64,000 nucleotides of DNA from Apiospora phragmitis (Eukaryota > Ascomycota > Sordariomycetes > Amphisphaeriales > Apiosporaceae), in NCBI GenBank assembly GCA_038363925.1, contig JAQQWL010000011.1, positions 2,480,001-2,544,000 on the forward strand, read 5' to 3'. The notes beneath the pieces are model-generated. The model saw only the letters and a list, made by a program, of their open reading frames with translations. It was not told the DNA's origin and ran no database searches. Below, in pieces: positions 1-10,955 of this stretch. The position numbers were made by a program, and so were the translations under genes. The first letter of the stretch is position 1. Each line of letters starts with the position of its first letter.

Positions 1-1345
1 GCTATGGAGGATATTGACAACCAGAAGAGAAAGATTTGGTATGAATTGAGAAATGGGACAGGATATTGTGTGACACCGACAGACGCAAAGCAGTGAGTAT
101 CTAGGCATAGTACGTAGTGCCCAGTGAAACTAGCTTAGACAGCACATAATATACCCTGTCTCTTATGCGTAAGTCGCGTCGAGCATGTAGCAGTCCACTG
201 TGAGTAGAATGCCACACGTCCTTCTAGGAAGCTGCGACAGAATTGCTACGAGATCCGTATTGGTAATCGTTATACCATCATGGGTATCGGGTCATGATCT
301 GAGATCCCGAAGTGAAATGATTTACTTCTCGCTCTTTGCCTGGAAGGAGTGTGGTTGACAGGGGGGCGAGCAGGAATCAAGATAGCAACGTAGGTATGGA
401 CAGCTGTAGAGATGTGTGGTATTGAGTATAGAGAGCGGCTTGACTGCCTTTTAACTTGCTTTGAGATTGGCTTGATAGTGTAATATCCGAGTGATTCACC
501 ATCCACGTTATGCTGGTTAATGGTAGTAACTAAGCGACGTGGCTTCAGCAACGTCCACCTAGAGTCATAATCTACCGAGACCTTACCAAACAAGTTCAAC
601 TTCAAGGCATATCTAGCAGAGAAATCCCGCCCAGAAGCACGCCAGGAGGTTTCGTAATTATGGGACAAAGAGCAGCAACTCCAACGATGATAGCCTGAAC
701 TGAAACTTGAAATGACTGACATTAGGGGGCGGCATTTGAGATTCAAATATATGTCGTTAGATACATGGATTTATGTCCATGGTGTATGGATTCAGAGTGG
801 CACAACTGAGCAGAATCGATGCATTATAGTCAGGCTGCTCACCTGTAAATAGCCCCTTTTCGCCCCTTATCGATATGCAAGGGTGTTTATCAGCATTCGG
901 GCGCTGGTAGGCTTCCTAGGAAGTCAAGGTTATTGTTCTCTAACAATCGGCTCACCGTAGGAATAGGTACCTCTGTACTTGGATAGGCATTATTATAGCT
1001 TCGGGCTTCACAGTGGGCCGATTGTTGAGATCAGAAGCTGGAAGTAAACACCGATTGTTCTGAGAACAATCGACCAACACAGCCTATATATGTATGATTC
1101 TCCCAGTCTCGTTCCCTCGATGCACGCTTCCCTTTCTCACTCATCGCCTCGCGAAACCTCTCACTTATACACGAGCCCTCCTCCCTCTCCCAACCAGAGC
1201 AGCATCACCAACCAAGGTAGTACTTGGTCGACTTGGTATTCGGCATTCGGCGACTTCTCTTCTCTATCGGAAGGTAGGCAACTGCCTATACCTTTGAATC
1301 TGACAGAGCTCGGCCACCCCCAAGACTTCCATCTGCTCGGCCGCC
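1..1345. other. Left-edge intergenic region
   Basis: I see no convincing gene here. A 158-codon open frame on the minus strand (270-746) has no recognisable domain, no credible start context and a random-looking composition. From about 1080 the plus strand changes to a TATATA-like element followed by pyrimidine-rich sequence, which looks like the promoter and 5' leader of the small gene starting at 1346. A GT...AG pair at about 1215-1310 could be a leader intron. Confidence 0.4.
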
Positions 1346-1684
1346 ATGGCAAGCCCCAACAAAGCCTCCTCGTCCGCGGGCGGCGTCGCCGCCCTGAGAT
1401 ATCCGCTTGGCGGTCTTCCGCCCGTGAAGCTTGATCCGCTCACCAAATGGGAGCACATGCAGATCCGTAAGATACGCAAGCAGCGCCGGGGTCACCGCCG
1501 CCGCGGCTTGGACCGTAAGCTTGCCCACATCAACTTCACCATCAACATGCAAGACAGCGGAAGCGATGATTCAGTATCCGACGAGTGTGATGGCGAACAC
1601 ATGCCGTACGACTCCAGTGACGAGTGTGATGGCGTCGATCCTGATTGCTGCTACCAGGCTTTCGCCGGAGATATCGATGACTAG
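1346..1684 (+). CDS. Small hypothetical protein, basic middle and acidic tail (112 aa)
   Basis: I do not recognise this protein. The start is chosen because the ATG sits in an almost ideal context (GCCGCCATGGC) after a pyrimidine-rich leader. Residues about 35-55 are strongly basic, with runs of Arg/Lys that could serve as a nuclear localisation or RNA-binding patch. The last third is acidic and contains a duplicated unit SDECDG, encoded by an exact 16-bp direct repeat (GACGAGTGTGATGGCG). The tail also carries a CC pair and ends GDIDD. There is no signal peptide or membrane segment. It stands alone, divergent from nothing close by. Other frames over the same stretch are open but lack this start context. 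A nuclear role is only inferred from the basic patch. Confidence 0.55.
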   Translation: MASPNKASSSAGGVAALRYPLGGLPPVKLDPLTKWEHMQIRKIRKQRRGHRRRGLDRKLAHINFTINMQDSGSDDSVSDECDGEHMPYDSSDECDGVDPDCCYQAFAGDIDD

Positions 1685-2895
1685 GTGCGAACGAAGCCTT
1701 GTGTGCCTGTGGGAGAACGTGACATATCAGGTTACGCCCCTTTGCTCTTTCTTTTCCTGGGACATCGGGTGATAACCAAGCCGACAACGATCTCTACGTA
1801 CAAACCCTACAACGATGTGCTCACAATACTCCAACGTCGCAGTACGTTTCCACTACATGCTACAAGAGTCCTAAGGCAAACGAAGGCCCTTCCTCTCTTC
1901 TTCAACACCAAGGCAGGCAGGCGACCATTGCTTCGTTCGTAACAGCCACTCACACATCTGCCATGCTAATGCTTTGGATGGGCGGGTCATCGACAATTTA
2001 CTAGCTACGGGGCGTAAGCCACGCTGCACAGAGAGACAGCTAGCTCATGCAATGCCTGACATAGAGAGAGAGTGCAGCGATCGCGATCATCACATTAACC
2101 TGACACACGGCACACTACGGCGGCGTTTCCAGTCTATCTTCTCTGACACATCTTTACACCATCTGTACAGTAAGACTTATTCCCCTTCACCAGCGATTGT
2201 TTTCTTTCTACCCCCAGCGACTTTCTTTTTTTCCACTTAGCGACTTGGCGTTTACACACTGTATTACTTTACTGCCTTTCAGGGCCTCTCGGAGCCCGTA
2301 ACAGCGAATTCCTTTGATCGACAACTGGAACGTCGACATATCGGCCCGGTCAGGGGTTCAGGGGCAACCCAGGGCTACGTACCCGGACCGAACGAAGCGA
2401 CAGGGGCAGAACGATGGGTGCTCCCTTTCTGCGAGAGCAGATGACCCCCAGCGTTTTCTTATGACCACATGAGAGTGGAACGGGTTTCACTCCCGAAAGT
2501 TAGCATTCTTAGTAGGACAATAAACTATGGATGAGCCCCAGCGTGCTGCGATACATTAACAGGAGAACACAATGTGCCTCCGAAAGGTGATGAGGCTTTT
2601 GCAACAGTTTTGATAGTCTGTATTGCAGATAATGCTACGTTTTCATTGAGTAGTATGATATTTACAAGCTACTGAGCAGCGTGAGCCGTTTAATATACGT
2701 AGATGTCGTGAGCTGTATGCTCCATAACCCCTCTTAACTATCCGCTCTTTACCGATACCAGGATAAACAACTCCAATTCCATATGTGTACATCTCATATC
2801 ATATCATATTCCCGTATGTTACATTTTGAACCCGTCAACGCCAGTTTCCCATCATGCAGAGTACAATGTATACAGTAGCCCAACCAATTGGCGAT
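1685..2895. other. Intergenic region with GC-rich, hairpin-rich patch
   Basis: No protein gene is supported. The stretch 2281-2500 is noticeably GC-rich and can fold: 2428-2432 pairs with 2437-2441 around a GAGA (GNRA) tetraloop, and 2473-2495 can form two interleaved stems (GAGTG/CACTC and CGGG/CCCG). This might be a structured RNA gene, but it did not match the conserved blocks of SRP, RNase P, U1-U6, U3 or telomerase RNA that I looked for. 2700-2890 is AT-rich and probably the 3' flank of HSP78. Confidence 0.35.
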
Positions 2896-5294
2896 TTACT
2901 GAGAGTTCTCAACAGTTTCCTCTGCATAGACCTCCAGCCCGCTGTTGTCTTCTTTAATGCGGACACTAGCAGTCTCTCCCCGCTTGAGCTGTCCCCTAAT
3001 GATCTTGTCTGCTAGACCATTGCCAATCTCGGTGGTGATGAGGCGGTTGAGTGGCCGGGCACCGAATTTGGGGTCGTAGCCCTTCTCGGCAAGCCAGTCT
3101 CGGACCTTGCCATCAACGCCCAATGTGATACGGCGATCATCAAGGCGACCTTGGAGCTCTTTCAGACGGATATCAACAATATCTCTGAGCGCCTTCAATG
3201 CAAGACGCTTGAACACGATGAAAGAGTCGATCCGATTAAGGAACTCGGGAGGATAAGTGGCACCGACAACGTCGAGAACAGCTTTGCGCACATCTGGATC
3301 GACTTCACCCGTGGGTGTCTCTTTATAGGGGAAGTCAGGATTGGCACCAACCAAGATATCTGCGCCAAGGTTTGAGGTAAGAACAATGATGGTGTTCCTG
3401 AAATCCACCTTATGACCTTGCGCATCGGTTAGATATCCTCGTCAAGCACCTGCAAAAGTAGAGCCGAAATATCCCGATGTGCTTTTTCGAACTCGTCGAA
3501 CAAGAGGACGGCGTATGGCTTGCGTCGCACAGCTTCTGTGAGTTGCCCGGCATCATCGTACCCAACATAGCCGGAGGGTGCTCCAATCAGCCTTGAGATG
3601 GTGTGCTTCTCTTGGAACTCGCTCATGTCGAATCGTACGACTGCTTGCTCGGTGGAAAATAGGAAACCGGCCAGCTTCTTGCAGAGCTCTGTCTTGCCGA
3701 CACCAGTGGGGCCCAGGAAAAAGAACGACGCGAGGGGCCGGTTGTCGCCACTGAGGCCAGCTCGTTGCATGCGCACCGCGTCCGCCACCGCCTTGAGCGC
3801 TTCGTCTTGGCCACGAACGTACTCGCGCAGGGCGTCCTCCATGTGCACGAGCTTTTCAATGTGGCCAGACGTAAGTTTGGTGACGGGGATGCCGGTCACT
3901 CGTGATACCACATTGGCTATGTCGTCCGCAGTCACGGAGTCATGGATGAGCGTATCGCTACCGGGTGTAGCAGATGGCTCCTCGCCTTCTTTCGGAAGCT
4001 TTTGTTCCAGGTTGGGAATGACCCCAAACCTCAGCTCGGATGCACGGCCAAAGTTCCCCTCCCGCTGAGCCTGCTCCAGTTCGATTCTAGCCTTGTCCAG
4101 GTTTGCCTGGACTTGCTTTAGAGCATCGATCTCACCCCGTTCTTTCTCCCACCTCTCGGTCAGGACCCGTTCCTCATCCTGGAAGTTTTTGAGATCAGCC
4201 TCGAGTTTCTCCCGACGCTCGCGACTTGCAACATCCTTCTCTTTTCTCAGACTCTCAAGTTCAATCTGGATGGTCATAATTTTCTGGTCAAGGCGCATAA
4301 TATCCTCGGGTTTACTTTCTTGCTGAAGGCGAAGAGACGATGCCGCTTCATCCATCAAATCAATGGCTTTGTCAGGTAGAAAGCGGTCGGTGATGTACCG
4401 GTTTGAGTACGTGGCTGCGGCCACAAGAGCACCATCGGTGATTCGGACACCATGATGCACTTCGTACTTGTCTTTGATACCTCGGAGGATACTGATGGTG
4501 TCTTCGACGGTCGGCTCGTTTACTAGAATTGGCTGGAAGCGTCTTGCTAGTGCGACATCCTTCTCGATGAGTCGATATTCAGCCAAGGTAGTCGCGCCAC
4601 AGCACTGCAGTTCACCCCTGGACAAGGCGGGCTTGAGAAGGTTGGAAGCATCGATAGAACCCTCGGCCTTTCCTAGGCCAAGAAGAATGTGCAATTCATC
4701 GATGAAGAGAATAACCTCCCCGTTTGCTTGCTCTACTTCGCCCAGGACCTTCTTCAGACGCTCCTCGAAGTCGCCGCGAAACTTGGCGCCAGCAATGAGC
4801 GATCCCAAGTCCAGTGATATGACTCTCTTATTTTTGATGCTTTCTGGGACGTCTCCCCTTGCTATGCGCAAAGCCAACCCTTCTAAGACGGCCGTCTTGC
4901 CGGTACCCGCGTTACCGATCAACACTGGGTTGTTCTTGGTTCGGCGAGAGAGAATCTGAATAGTCCGTTGTATTTCCGAATCCCGACCAATGACGGGATC
5001 CAACTTGCCGTCCCTGGCTTTTGCCGTAAGGTCGATTCCGAATTGTTCCAAAGCCGGCTTCTCAGGCTCGCCTCCAAGGTTCATACGGTGAGTACCACCC
5101 GGTGGATGCGGTCGGCCGTTTGCATAACTTCGTATAATTGTATGGGACAAGCTGGGCTGTGCGAAATTTCTGGCTGTCGCGACGAGCGCAGCTCTAGAGG
5201 ATATGGAAGGTTGCGTGCTTAGACGGGCGATGCCCCGTGATGAAGCATCGACAACCCGCCTCGAGGAAGCGAGGACTTGCCTCCGCGCCAACAT
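2896..5294 (-). CDS. HSP78: Mitochondrial Hsp78, ClpB-type AAA+ disaggregase (single-base frameshift)
   Basis: Hsp78 is the mitochondrial-matrix member of the Hsp100/ClpB family. It is an ATP-driven hexamer that extracts and refolds aggregated proteins together with mitochondrial Hsp70. The Arg/Ser-rich N-terminus (about 60 residues) looks like a transit peptide, and as in other Hsp78 proteins the ClpB N-domain is absent. The first AAA+ module shows Walker [10 protein letters not shown] and Walker [10 protein letters not shown] long middle coiled coil follows (about residues 330-430). The second module shows [10 protein letters not shown] and [11 protein letters not shown]. The frame breaks inside module 2 after VLDE and resumes at [11 protein letters not shown]. 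One missing C in the CC run at 3437-3438 explains it exactly (restoring Gly-Tyr). The corrected length is 799 aa, normal for the family. The gene has no introns. A heat-shock-element-like site lies about 190 bp upstream. Confidence 0.93.
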
Positions 5295-5958
5295 GGTTCA
5301 GAGTTGAGGGTAATGCGATTGAATGAATATAGAATTATGGTGGAGGGAGTTATTTCCAAGCGTCCAGAAAATCTAACATTAAAGAAACTTCAAACCAAAA
5401 GAGAAGAACTACGCGACGCTCAAATACATATTCCAGTGTCGCCTCTGGAGCTTCGAGAGCTTTGGCGATGGCTTATTCGAGCTGCTTCCAGAAATTGGGT
5501 GCCGTCATCCTAGGCGCAGGCCAAAGTCTAGACTTTCTAGGTCTTATCTTATCGGCCATGCATCGCCCGGAGCTTGAGTGTCCAGGAGGGAGAGCGCCCC
5601 GTGAGGAGTGGGAGTGAGGAGGGGCTGCAGCCTTTGAGCCTCCAAGCCCGCCTAAGGCATGCTGGTTTAAGCGGGTGGCTGGTACACATTATTGGCCGGT
5701 TCCAATGCAATTTGGCTGAGGGCTCCACCTTGAGGGTCCAAGTGCCCATTTTCCCCTACCCAAAAGAAAAATCCTCTGAATTGACCCCGCCATAGGAAAA
5801 ACTTCCATTTTCTCTCTCTTTGGTCTCTTCTGCCCAACTGACTATTTGATATTTCTTCCTTCCCACGTCTCTTCTTCACCTTTTTCTGATACCCCCTCTC
5901 ACGAGCTTCCTTTTCTTCCACTCGTGATTTTCCCTTTTCTACCACGAAAAAAGTCAAA
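5295..5958. promoter_or_regulatory. Divergent promoter between HSP78 and eEF1B-alpha
   Basis: This 664-bp spacer separates two genes transcribed away from each other, so it must hold both promoters. The half next to eEF1B (about 5800-5950) is a long pyrimidine-rich tract (CTCTTC/TTTCTT), the usual transcription-start region of highly expressed fungal genes. The half next to HSP78 contains heat-shock-element-like TTC/GAA modules. No open frame here is convincing. Confidence 0.6.
5448..5494 (-). promoter_or_regulatory. Heat-shock-element-like cluster upstream of HSP78
   Basis: 5485-5494 reads cTTCcaGAAa, a perfect inverted pair of the TTCnnGAA units that HSF1 trimers bind. A second, weaker unit (CTTCgaGAG) lies at about 5451-5459, and an isolated TTC at 5476-5478. 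The site is about 190 bp upstream of the HSP78 start codon, a sensible distance for a heat-inducible chaperone. A TTCnnGAA pair alone is expected often by chance, so the support comes mainly from position. Confidence 0.35.
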
Positions 5959-7115
5959 ATGGGTTTCCTCGACCTTCTTACTGATGCTGTACGTCGCAAG
6001 TCACTTTCTACTCTTCTCCCCTCATCTTGACGGGGAGGAGAGCAGTCATCCTGCCCAGCCGCAAGAGACATGCAGAGAGAGAGAAACTGACTCTACTATC
6101 AGGGCCTCGCCACGCTGAACAGCTGGGTGCAGACCCGATCCTACATCGTTGGGTAGTCATCCTCGAGTTATGAGCACGCGAAATCCCTTTTTTGGAGGCG
6201 GCGGTATATGGTCGTCGCGAGTGCGAAAACCTCTACCCAAGCCTGGCGCATATCCCCTTGCAACCCCCGAAAAAAGCCTTACATGATGAGAACAATTGGT
6301 CCGTGTTTCCGAGCAGCTTAAGACCCTGCGCATGGCGACAGATACAAAGCACTTTGTGCAGCTCTGATTTATTCACGCTTCTTTTTCTACAAAGTCCACC
6401 CACTCGTGAGGTAGAGCGACACTAACCTGTCTCAAAGCCACACCCCCTCGCAGGCCGATGTTGCCACCTTCAAGGCCCTGAAGTCTGCCCCTGATGCCAC
6501 CAAGTATCCCAACGCTGCTCGCTGGTACAAGCACATCGCCACCTTCGAGGATGAGTTCGCTACTCTGTCCGGTGATGCCTCCAAGCCCTACACCGCCTAC
6601 GGCCCCGAGGAGTCTGAGCTCACCGTGAACCCCGCCAAGGCCCCCGAGAAGGCTGAGGAGGACGACGATGATGACGTCGACCTGTTCGGTAGCGACGAGG
6701 AGGAGGAAGAGGACCCAGAGACCGTCCGTATCCGTGAGGAGCGTCTCGCCGCCTACCGGGAGAAGAAGGCTGCCAAGCCTAAGGTCGCTGCCAAGTCCAT
6801 CGTCACCCTGGATGTCAAGCCTTGGGGTATGTGGAATTGAAAACGTGCTAGACGAGAAGCCGTGTGATGCTAATGACGTATACAGATGATGAGACCGACA
6901 TGGCTGCTCTGGAGGCCGCTGTACGAGCCATCGAGAAGGACGGTCTGGTTTGGGGTGGCTCCAAGCTGGTCCCCGTCGGCTTCGGTATCAAGAAGCTCCA
7001 GATCAACTTGGTCATTGAGGATGAGAAGATCTCCATGACCGAGCTTGAGGAGGAGATCCAAGAGTTCGAGGACTACGTGCAGTCCACCGATATTGCTGCC
7101 ATGCAGAAGCTGTAA
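5959..7115 (+). CDS. EFB1: Elongation factor 1-beta (eEF1B-alpha), nucleotide exchange factor for eEF1A
   Basis: This factor recycles eEF1A by exchanging GDP for GTP during translation elongation in the cytosol. Four exons are visible: 5959-5988 (ten codons), 6103-6152, 6438-6826 and 6886-7115; their sum gives exactly 232 aa. Splice signals are good (gtacgt donor; ctaac branch at 6422; ctaat branch in the last intron). The N-terminal part reads [11 protein letters not shown], then ...[11 protein letters not shown], the GST-C-like domain. The middle is very acidic and contains [11 protein letters not shown], the conserved casein-kinase-II-type segment. The C-terminal catalytic domain starts at about [17 protein letters not shown] and ends DIAAMQKL, as in homologues. 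The strong start context (CAAAATGGG) and pyrimidine-rich leader suggest high expression. No frame defect was found. Confidence 0.95.
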
Positions 7116-7776
7116 GCTTTCTCTTGGGTAGCAGTAGGTTGGGGCATGGTGGTATTTCACTCCTGGCATGATGAATGACTTAAGAGACATAATGAAAACT
7201 TTGATGATCATGATGGGAGGGACGGAACGAAGGATTGGGTCTATCTTGCACGTCCCTACGACGGACGCAATGCGAGATATTTTAAATAGGCTCACAAAAA
7301 TACACATGCCCTGATGAAGTACATATTCTGACTTGATGCATATGGTGCCACGTCGCCGAGTCAATGACATATATCGTCCCAGCAAACACCACAAATGTCT
7401 CTTGACATGGCCATCTAGCTGGCTGAGTTTGTATGTAGGCATATGCGAAAGCGCTGAGACGTGGAGAACAGGGCAAGAGGGCAGGCCGGATCAGCTACAG
7501 TTTCCGCAGAGGGCGCCGCTAATTCCGTCATTTCGAGGTCTTGGCACCCGATGAGGTAGCTTACTAGTAGAAATCTGAAGAACAGACCCTCAACAGCTTT
7601 CTGTAACTGATTTGTACCAACGCCGCCGTCCACACGCCCACACGGCATCTTCTGTTTGATATTCTGCCACTTTAGTTTGGTGTCCGGCCAAGACCTGGGC
7701 CAGTTCTTTGTCACCAGGGTCCCCAATTCCCTTTTTTTTTTCTTCGGTATCCGCTTTCCGTCTTTTCTGCGCGACC
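7116..7776. other. Intergenic region between eEF1B and ATP11
   Basis: Sequence after 7116 should be the 3' untranslated region of eEF1B. Sequence near 7640-7776, rich in T/C and with a T10 run at 7733-7742, is probably the ATP11 leader. Open frames inside (for example minus strand 7415-7786) have no domain and no start context, and I do not regard them as genes. Confidence 0.4.
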
Positions 7777-8784
7777 ATGGCCACACCCCGCGTCCCGATG
7801 CTGCGCAACCTACTCGGCCGCCAGCTCCGGACGGTGCGCCCAGCCTACCAGCAACGACGGTGGGCGCAAGTGCACGACGTGCGGTTCCAAGACGCGCGGT
7901 TCTTAGCCACGGCGCAGGTCTCGTGCAGCGTGACCGAGAAGTACCGGGAGAAGCTGGACCGCAAGGCGAAGGAAGAGGGGCTGCAGGACGTCGAGCAGCT
8001 CAAGGCCGCCTACGCCGACAAGATCCACGAGGTGCGCAAGAAGGACGGCGTCTCGATACCGGGCCTCGACGCCCTGCTCGCTGACGACGAGGCGCCAGCA
8101 AAGCCACAACAACAACAACAACAACAAACACAGACTAGCAGCAACGATGCAGCGAATGCCCCGCCAACGCCGCCACCCAGCCCGAAACCCTCCTCCACGA
8201 GCGGCGGCGCCTCCATCAAAACCCTCGGCGAGATCCTCGACCTCGACAAGGCGCGCGCCCTGCCACTAAAAGAGCTCACCGCCATCTGGCGCCTCCGCCA
8301 CGCCGCGCAGCCGACGTCGCTCTGCGCCGTGCTGCCGTCGCCGACGTATCGAGCCCTCGAGCATTCCGCGCGGCGGTACCCGAACTTCGTGCTGCCGGTG
8401 CCGCGGGGCGCCGAGGTGGGCGCCGAGATGCACTTCCTGCAGTGGGTTTTCGACGCGCCCTCGCAGACGGCGACGGTGCTGTTCACGCAGCTGGCCGAGT
8501 ACAAGGCGCGCGGCGAGTGGGCGCAGCCGCACACGTCCGTCACGCACTACTGGGACGCCGACCTGGCGCGCGACCAGGGCTCCGTGCTCATGGCCGGCAG
8601 CGTCGTCGAGGGCCGCGGCGCCTCCGTCGCCGACGCGCAGTGGCTCGTCATGCTGCTGCAGAAGTTCTACGGCGCCGAGGCCCTGCACGGCACCGGCGAG
8701 AAGCGGAAGCTGCTCGAGGGGTTCGCGCGCGGTGACGCGAACTTCAGCGTGGAGAATTTGTTAGAGGAGTCCGAGAAACTGTGA
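7777..8784 (+). CDS. ATP11: F1-ATPase assembly factor Atp11 (ATPAF1 family), mitochondrial
   Basis: Atp11 is a mitochondrial-matrix chaperone that binds free F1 beta subunits and prevents their aggregation until the alpha3beta3 ring forms. The single-exon frame gives 335 aa. I chose the ATG at 7777 (gcgaccATGGCC) because it opens a typical transit peptide rich in Arg (RNLLGRQLRTVRP); an in-frame GTG or ATG farther upstream would add untypical sequence. The Atp11 domain begins at about residue 145 with the diagnostic segment KTLGEILDLDKARAL and continues through LTAIWRLRHA, YPNFVLPVPR and VTHYWDADLA to VLMAGSV. A poly-Gln/Pro-Ser linker (residues about 108-145, CAA repeats) separates a short helical N-terminal part from the domain. 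The sequence is GC-rich and intact. Confidence 0.93.
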   Translation: MATPRVPMLRNLLGRQLRTVRPAYQQRRWAQVHDVRFQDARFLATAQVSCSVTEKYREKLDRKAKEEGLQDVEQLKAAYADKIHEVRKKDGVSIPGLDALLADDEAPAKPQQQQQQQTQTSSNDAANAPPTPPPSPKPSSTSGGASIKTLGEILDLDKARALPLKELTAIWRLRHAAQPTSLCAVLPSPTYRALEHSARRYPNFVLPVPRGAEVGAEMHFLQWVFDAPSQTATVLFTQLAEYKARGEWAQPHTSVTHYWDADLARDQGSVLMAGSVVEGRGASVADAQWLVMLLQKFYGAEALHGTGEKRKLLEGFARGDANFSVENLLEESEKL

Positions 8785-9018
8785 TGATGCCGCAGTACGA
8801 CATTGTTTGTGTATTGAGGGCGTTTAACGGATGCAACGCCAAGCATCGGCTACTCAGCTGATTGTATATAGATGTAGAACAAATGCTCGCATGGGTGCAG
8901 ACGATGGTTCCTTTATAGGGACTATATATAGCTACACTCTCCCAAGAGATAGACTGTATAACAGCATAACGAAACAATAACGCACGCTAGAGCGGGTATT
9001 CGCAACACGGTCTTCTTC

Positions 9019-10955
9019 TTACAGCTTGGGTCCTTCGGCTCGATCCTCCTTCTTTGCCTGCTCCTTGAGCACCCTCCTCAGGATCTTCCCACTCGGGTTC
9101 TTGGGCACCTCATCGATGAACCGGATCCCGCCGCGAAGCTGTTTGTGCGGCGCGACCTTACTAGCGACCCAGTCAATCAGCTCCTTGGCCTTCTCGTCAG
9201 TCCGCGGCACTCCCGCTTTCATAACTACGTAAGCGCGCGGGACCTCTTCGTACCGCTCCTTGTCGAAAGCAGGAATGACGCAAGCGTCGGCGATGTCGCT
9301 GTGCCCAAGAAGAAGGCCTTCCAGCTCTGCCGGAGCAACCTGAAAGCCCTCTGTGGTAAAGGAGGATGGTATTAGCCAAGTCGTGCTACTGAGATGTTGG
9401 TATAGGTCATTTGGACCTGGACTTACTGTACTTGATCAACTCCTTCAGTCGATCAGTGATGTAGAAGTTCCCTTTCGCATCAACATGACCAATGTCACCA
9501 GTCTTGAAGAAGCCACATTCGCTGAACGTGTCCTTGGCCAGTTCAGGTCTGTTCAGGTAACCCTGGAAGACGTTGGGTCCCTTAACCCAAAGCTCGCCGT
9601 CCTACACAAGATTACAGTTAGGTACCAGTTCGCTCGAGCTGTACAACGAATTCATGACTTACTTGACCAACTGATAACTCCTTCCGTCAAGATCGACTAC
9701 TTTCGCTTCCATATTGGCCATCAAAGGACCGACCGAACCCTTGAACTTGGCCCACTCGAGGACAGACTGCATATGGGTAACAGGCGCCGTTTCTGATAGA
9801 CCGTAGCCCTGTTTCGTGGGGATAGTCAGCCGTTCCCACACGGCGTCCACCAGCTCCGCGGTCAGGGGTGCTGCCCCGGAGTTGAGCCATTTGAGGCTGG
9901 ACAGGTCATACTTATCAACGATGGGATGTTTCGCAAAGCCCAGGATGATGGGTGGCGGAACATAAGCAAACGTGACCTGGTAGTCCTGTATCAATTTGCA
10001 GGCTTTCTCGAGTTCAAATTTCGGCAATGCAATGGCCTGATAGCCATCCCAAACGGTGGCGTGCAGAATACACGTCAGACCCTGCACTTGTCTTAGCTTC
10101 TCGTACTATAGTGGCTGGAATATCTGATGTACTTACGTAGACATGGTAGAAAGGTAGGACGGCCAGCTGCTTATCTCCTTTCCCATCCTGACCGCCCATG
10201 CAGTGCAACCCACTGCGCTTCTCGGCCGCAGAGAACTGAACCACGTTGGCCACGATATTCGTGTGCGAAAGCATGACACCCTTCGGTAGACCAGTTGTGC
10301 CAGAGCTGTAGACCAGGAAAGCAAGGTTCTTCTTGGGATCGACGCGAGTTTGATAGGATAAATTCAGCAAGCTCGTACTTTTCAGATGGGTGAAATGCTT
10401 GAACTTGGCGCTGGGGTCCCTATCGTGGCCTATCAGGATGATACGGACCTCGGGGATTCCAATCTGCTTAGCAGCCGCCAACGCCGTGGGGAGCAAGTCC
10501 AGCTGTGTGACCATGCCCTTCACTTTGGAGTCCTGCATCTGGAATGCCAGTTCCTTGGCGGTGTAGGTGGGATTGGCCGTTGAGCAGACACCGCCGGCCC
10601 AGAGGGTGCCAAACACCACGGGGGCATAGTCGATACTGTTGGGCGAAAATATGCCGAGCACATCACCCTTCTTCCAGTTCCATTGCGACTTGAGAACCCT
10701 TGCCAAAGTCCATGGCGGTGCTCTTGAGCTGGGTATAGTTGTAGGCAGAACCAGTCTCGCCATCGATGAAGAGTTCTGTGATGTTATTGGTGTTAGCTGG
10801 ATTCCAGGTCGAGCTCGGCTATCAGCGGGGTATGGGCATGGCTTATTGTCATCACCTTTATCGTCCGTCCATTCCTTCTCTTTCCTCTCAAACAGGAGTG
10901 TCCAGATATCAACCTCAGGTATTACCAGGTCGGCATGGTTGGATTTGAACACCAT
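9019..10955 (-). CDS. 4-coumarate/phenylacetyl-CoA ligase-like acyl-CoA synthetase, peroxisomal (one frameshift)
   Basis: This is an ANL-superfamily enzyme that activates an aromatic or fatty carboxylic acid via an acyl-adenylate and transfers it to CoA. Five exons fit: 10955-10856, 10775-10137, 10081-9668, 9601-9427 and 9350-9019, with ctaac/ctaat branch sites; the corrected total is 552 aa. Visible motifs are the P-loop-like YSSGTTGLPKG, GYGLSETAP, the hinge region KTGDIG and the catalytic-lysine segment NPSGKILRR. The product ends in PKL, a PTS1-type peroxisomal signal, as in fungal phenylacetate/4CL-like ligases. Exon 2 contains one extra base in the AA at 10695-10696: FIDGETGSAYNYTQ...DFGKG before it and LKSQWNWKKGD after it are both family-typical. 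The substrate cannot be read from sequence. The exon 3 donor (GTCAAG) is weak, so that junction is the least certain. Confidence 0.85.

Noticed and set aside
270..746. 158-codon open frame, minus strand
   Set aside because: No domain, no start context, no flanking splice logic; similar lengths occur by chance across this window.
2281..2480. SRP RNA, RNase P RNA, U3 or telomerase RNA
   Set aside because: The conserved blocks of these RNAs were not found (for example no GGAAAGUC block and no telomere-repeat template), so no family name was given.
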